From Pseudorasbora parva (taxonomy: Eukaryota > Chordata > Actinopteri > Cypriniformes > Gobionidae): 64,000 nucleotides of DNA. Under the pieces are notes generated by a model. That model was not told the origin of the DNA. It did no database searches and saw nothing but the letters and a program-made list of their open reading frames with translations. The first letter of the stretch is position 1, and each line of letters begins with the position of its first letter. The DNA lies in NCBI RefSeq assembly GCF_024679245.1, contig NC_090185.1:22195973-22259972 (forward strand), written 5' to 3'. The translations under genes were made by a program, and so were the position numbers. Of the stretch, positions 59,176 to 64,000 are shown one piece after another.

Positions 59176-60353
59176 AGTGCTCATATTATGCTTTTTTGCT
59201 TTTCCCTGTTCTTTATTGTGTTTTTAATATCTTTTTTTGTTTATTTTATAGGTGAAAAACTGAAAAATCCCAAAGTGCACCACAAAGGGACTTACCATGT
59301 CCCACAGAAAACACTGTTCACCTTCTGCTCTATTGTACTCCAGCGTGGTGTACCTGGTAAATATGAAAAATCGTGTTGCAGGGGGTAAAATAGGCAGTTT
59401 TTTTGGCAGGGTTCCAAAAGTAAATTGCTAAAATTCACATTCCCGAGGCCAAAGATCCCATTATCGGGGTCGCTTTAATCCGCGGATGTGAAAAACAGCC
59501 CTCTGCAGCATTAATTGCATTTATGCACCCTAATAAAGCGATGCAATGCAATATTGCAATTAAACTTTACCTCATGTAAACGCAATACTTCAATCAAACT
59601 AATACGATCAAAGGTTTCATGAACCGGCTTTTTACATTTTTTATATACATTATTTAAAAAAATACCTGTTGTCTGAGGTCAACTTATGATCGCATAGTTT
59701 TTACATTCAAAAACATATAACTAATAAGTAATAGGCTATTTTCTACACTGGTTTTGAGACAAGGGTTCCCTTGTCAGTTCATAGGAGGGATTGTTTTGAA
59801 AGTGGCAATCGGAATAATTCTCTGACAGGGAGCTCAATTTATAACTTGGCCCAGCGCCCAATTGGTGGATATAAGCGCAAACCGTGGACGCGCGCTCTTC
59901 AAATATCAAGTTAAGATAGTGAACAACAGATGTTATTTCACTATTGAAAATTCACCAACGTGCTAACTTTTTGGTAGCCCTTGTGGAAAACACATGCACC
60001 ATTCCTGTTGGATCCAATATAGAAGGCACAGCATTGTGTTTTAATCTCAATATGTCTGCAAATCCAGTGTTGACCTGTGTCTTGTTTACAAACGATTATC
60101 TTGCTATCTTCGTCGTGTTTACAGCTCGTTTAGCTCCACAAGGCGGTGGGCGGGGCTATCTGTAGAGCCGGCATTTTCCCCTTCTACGTCATTGATTTGA
60201 GAGCCTCATTTTCTGGGCCTGGTGTCTATAAAAGCTTTTCTTTTACTAACAAGGAATTTTTCAGCTTCGAAATTTACAGGATATTCTAATGTTACCATGA
60301 TCTTTATATATCAAAGGTTCAAGGGAAAGTTGATTTCTCAATTCATCACCCCT
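59176..60353. mobile_element. TTAA-flanked mosaic of two DNA-element families
   Basis: TTAA flanks both sides (59172-59175 and 60354-60357). The left end agtgctcatattatgctttt and the right end, read inwards, aggggtgatgaattgagaaa, are only weakly similar. From memory they belong to two different fish families, so this is either a nested pair or a mosaic. The left family's opposite end appears at 63500-63706. Confidence 0.5.
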
Positions 60354-60357
60354 TTAA

Positions 60358-61195
60358 GGTCATAATCGTAAGAACCATAATCACATTTAACTTAAATCGC
60401 AATAAACAGGCAAGCAAACTCTTTAATCACATTTTTATCGCTCTGACCAAAGTGCGCAACCCAAATCGCTAAACTTTGTCAACACAACTTGCTGCGCAGT
60501 CTCTGTTCTGTATCTTCATCAAGATGGCGCAAACGTGATGACAGCGTAGGAAAACCTGGCATTGCCATGCTTAATAATATCCAGTACGTCCATAAAAATG
60601 TATTTTGAATTTGATGCGAGTAGATTAAAACAATGGCCAGTAACATGCATAATGTAGGCCTATGCAAATCCGAGTGTGGTATAATCATACTTATTAGCGA
60701 ATACTCAGAATAATGAAAATTGCATGTAAACTGGAGTGAAGAGTTCTGCTCATATAATATAAACATTTTACTGCGATTAAGACTTTACTCTGATTATTAG
60801 AAATAATTTCATTATTTATGCACATGCAAACATAGTCAGTGTTTAGATAGCCCGATGCCATGGGAAAGCTGCGGACTTGGGCAACCCTGCTGCTCACTGC
60901 AGAACCAATGGATGGAGCTTGATGTCCAGCCTGCTGAAAGTAATGGGTTGAGATAGATGGTCCAACCACACCCTACTTCTGAATTTAGTTTTTAAATTTA
61001 GTTTTGTTTTAAGTTTACAATGCTTTTAGGAAACGCAGCTATGTTTCTCTAGTTCAACTCGCTCTCTTAGTCCTGTTACAGCAAAATGTAGGCCTATTGA
61101 TCCTTTTCCTCTCACAAAGCTATTGTAGCATATCTTTAGTCTTTGCAACGGCATGGGAAAGAGCAATCAGCCACGTTTATATAATGTATATATTA
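60358..61195. other. No recognised gene or repeat
   Basis: Frames of 91-95 residues on the minus strand (60479-60969) overlap one another and show no domain. Confidence 0.45.
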
Positions 61196-61199
61196 TTAA

Positions 61200-61847
61200 C
61201 TCTTTTCCAGCCAAACACTGAATTTTCCGTAATTTGTGACAAAAAGCTTCCCAGCGAAACAGAATTTTCCAGCTTTCTGTGTTTTCACTGTTATTCTATG
61301 ACACATCTTCTGAAAGAGTACTGAATCCCCTGATCAAAGCCCACGCGAAGAAGTTGCAGAAACAAGCGATATCATATATGATTATATGTATGCAAAATAA
61401 CGCAATCACCAACTTTAAACGGCATATAAATCAAAACTGCCTAATGTTACTGAATGAAACGTAAACCCAGGATGACCTCCATCTATGTTTTGATCACTGT
61501 TCTAAATCCGATCAGGACAAAGTAATTTTCTTCTCTTTTTGCTAAAATGTTGCTTTTCTTAATGAAACTTACCCACATTCAAGTGTTGATAAGAAAATAA
61601 TGACTTCATGCATTATTTTCTTATCAACACTTGAATGTGGGTAAGTTTCATTAAAAAAATGTTGTTGTTTTTTTTGTTGCTGTTGTTTTTTTAAAACAAA
61701 AAGTCTTTTCTTTCTCTTGCTATATTACATGTTCAGATATCCATACAATCAAATATTCTGGGGCCATGAATTTTTTAGTGAAAATGATCAAAAATGCTGT
61801 AGGTGGCTGGCAACTATTTTTCTCTTTAAACACTAGTGGGGAAAGAG
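61200..61847. mobile_element. 648-bp TTAA-flanked element containing a perfect hairpin
   Basis: TTAA lies on both sides (61196-61199 and 61848-61851). The termini are ctcttttccagcca and, read from the right, ctctttccccacta. No coding frame is present. A 44-bp perfect inverted repeat lies near the centre. Confidence 0.78.
61559..61654. repeat. Perfect 44-bp inverted repeat, 8-bp loop
   Basis: Bases 61559-61602 are the exact reverse complement of 61611-61654, with loop acttcatg at 61603-61610. The motif acccacattcaagtgttgat marks the left arm. There are no mismatches. Confidence 0.97.
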
Positions 61848-61851
61848 TTAA

Positions 61852-63499
61852 GAATTAGTCACACAGACTGGGGAATAGCATGAGGATTAGTAAATAATGG
61901 CAGAATTGTAATTTTAGGGTGAACTATTTGTGTAACACACTAATAACCCTCAAATCATCAGAATTTCCTGGTATTATTTGTTTGTTGTGGCAGTGTGAAC
62001 TAGCCCTTATATGGACTTCTTTTGAGAAGATAAGGAAGAATATTATGTGGCAATTGTTTAAATTCCTCATTATTTTATGGACTTTTTGTCGTGCTCTCAC
62101 TGCAAATGTGTCAGTTTCAATGTCAACCATTAGGTTAAAGACAAGTGTCATGAAACCAAATGGGGGTAAAGCTGTTGCAACAAGGTCAACTGAATAAACG
62201 CATACTGTTCCTGTGTGTACCATAATGTGCATATATATGTGTCTTTATTCTAGAGTGCGTGTCAGTGTGTGTGTAAATGTGAAACTGGCTGTGTTGTAGC
62301 GACGTGCTGATGAGCTCTTTGGGTGAAATGACTGTTTCTCTGAAGATGTTCAGATATTTCCCAGAAACCATTTCAAAAACCTTAAAAAAAAAAAAAAAAA
62401 ACCTCTCTCGGACATTATTTTAAAAGAGCAAGTCACATGCACACATCAGTGCAATCTCCAGTACAACGCTGTTTGCTTTTACAGAAACCACACAGAGTCA
62501 TTTCATAAATAACTGCGTGATGCATTTCTCAGGGTTAAGTGAGACTACGATAATTGTCGCAATGCTTGCAATCTTTGCGTCGCATTACAACAAATGGGCT
62601 CTCGTGTTGGCGTTGGCGTGTGGGTTTTTTCTGCATATGCTCGCCAAGGTTAACCGCACATTCATTTGAGTCTATCCAATTGATGTCTTGCGATCGATTG
62701 AACAATGAGGCTCTTGGCCAAGCAACCCACCTACTCCCATGAGTCTTGGAGCACGGTGTCCGCCACCCCATCGGTCACATGATTGCAGATGTCTGAAAGA
62801 CCTGCTCCACATTCTGCACCGGCCCGCTTAACAAAATCCCTATTGATTGAACCACCCCCCTACCCATAGAAAGGCGAGGACAGCACTTCGGGGTTCTTGA
62901 ATGATCCCTCCATGAACAATTAAATCCAACTGAGAGGTGTTTATTTTGAAGCCTGGCGAATGTTCCTCAGATGCTGAGGCCTTTCTTGTGGCCCAGAGGG
63001 ACTAAATATGTTGGATATTCAGTCTCTGGTGGAGATGTGTCTGAAAGTAGGTCATCAAAATGATTTAGTGACAAACATCAGTCTGAATTATTATGTGCAG
63101 TAGAGAGGCTGATGCAACAAGCACCTATTTACCTATTCTTTAGTGTGAAATAAAGCTGTTGTATGAGAGCAATCTGTAAATTTATAAAGCACAAAGGGTC
63201 CACAAAGGTAGTTAATATTTCCAACAGAAAAAAAACCCTGCCTCAAACACCTTGTGTGTAGCCCTGCTATTATTTCTGTGACTTAGCTACTTTACTATGT
63301 TACACATTTGCATAATGTCTGCTGTCTGCTTTGGTCCCTCCTCAAAGAACAGGCATTTCACTATGTCCAGAAAACAGTTTTTTCTTTGTGAGGGCATTAA
63401 AAACACTGTAAGGACAAACAGTATAGACGCTAATAGGGTTTACACCTGCTCATTAAACCCAGATATGGTAAGGGCCATTACATTTCCTACACAAGCTCT
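61852..63499. other. No recognised gene; poly-A run
   Basis: A run of about 20 A lies at 62383-62402. Short frames only. The sequence at 62540-62800 carries overlapping frames on both strands with no domain. Confidence 0.45.
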
Positions 63500-63706
63500 A
63501 AGCGGTTGACCAATCACAACAGACTGGATTTTCGGAAAGGCGGCTTTAAAGAGAAAGGGAATTAAAACTGAGCGTTTTAAGCAGAGGTTAAAAAGTGGTG
63601 CTGAAGCAATGAACAGTAAGAACTTTTTTTAAATCATGTACATGTACTCTAGAGCAGACCCTGAAAAATAAAATGATGAGCTTGTAAATAAGCATAATAT
63701 CGGCAC
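63500..63706. mobile_element. Right end of the AGTGCTCATATTATG family
   Basis: The right terminus, read inwards, is agtgccgatattatgcttat, which mirrors the left end at 59176. Upstream, gaccaatcacaacagactgg and aattaaaactgagcgtttta fit the family from memory. The final bases and TTAA are lost. Confidence 0.55.
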
Positions 63707-64000
63707 TCCTCTGAACAAAAAGTTCTTGAAAAGTTGAAAATACTATACAAATCTACAAAATGCCAACTGTGGTAATATAGATCATGTATTGCACAAGATT
63801 TCATTGGCTTAAACGCCCTATGTTTTGTTGTGGTTAACATTTCAAAATGGTGAGAAAGTATTTTGACAGCTGAATATGCCAAGGGTCTATTTAAACCCTG
63901 ATTTGTTTTATTAGGTACTCAAAGTCATCAAATAGCAGAGCAATTTTGACATGTCAAATCAAAATCCTCAAACAATTTACTTTCTATATTCTCCTGGTTT
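63707..64000. other. No recognised gene or repeat
   Basis: The window ends in unassigned A/T-rich sequence. Confidence 0.4.

Noticed and set aside
61559..61654. Annotated microRNA gene
   Set aside because: The hairpin is perfect and lies inside a transposable element. Without small-RNA evidence it cannot be called a microRNA.

Overview
The window looks like non-coding DNA from a ray-finned fish, most likely a cyprinid (zebrafish/carp group). This rests on the mixture of repeats recognised by eye: two Tc1/mariner elements of common fish types, many TTAA-flanked non-autonomous elements with an AGGGATAGTTCACCC-type end, tRNA-derived SINE pieces, fish-type non-LTR retrotransposon fragments, and several long pure (TA)n arrays. 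The family assignments come from memory of fish genomes and were not searched. I recognise no host protein-coding exon, rRNA gene or functional tRNA gene. The window reads as an intergenic or intronic stretch filled with transposon debris.

Layout. 0-5 kb: hairpins, a TTAA-family end, two (TA)n arrays and two short terminal-inverted-repeat (TIR) elements. 5.27-7.16 kb: a Tc1-like transposon with a broken transposase, interrupted by a 530-bp element that carries a clean 9-bp target duplication. 8-10.9 kb: a polypyrimidine block, TTAA elements, a SINE, an 8-unit 51-bp minisatellite and a retroposon. 11.2-13.4 kb: further repeats. 15.0-17.5 kb: a palindromic element split by a 1.4-kb TTAA element. 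19.3-20.25 kb: a compound palindrome. 20.3-24.8 kb: single-copy sequence, including a CpG-richer block, around an interrupted SINE. 24.85-26.0 kb: a TIR element with a 3-bp duplication. 27.2-29.1 kb: a fold-back element with about 20 tandem 51-bp units in its loop. 32.8-34 kb: a local duplication and a reverse-transcriptase relic. 35.4-36.75 kb: three nested insertions. 37.9-39.0 kb: a second Tc1-like element with a broken transposase. 39-64 kb: hairpins, SINE pieces and more TIR elements separated by unrecognised sequence, including a perfect 44-bp inverted repeat at 61.56-61.65 kb.

No genes work together here. The biology is successive transposon insertion, internal deletion and tandem amplification. 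Many clean junctions allow relative insertion ages to be read. The best lead is the repeated association of a 51-bp minisatellite with a TTAA-flanked fold-back element at two places 18 kb apart.
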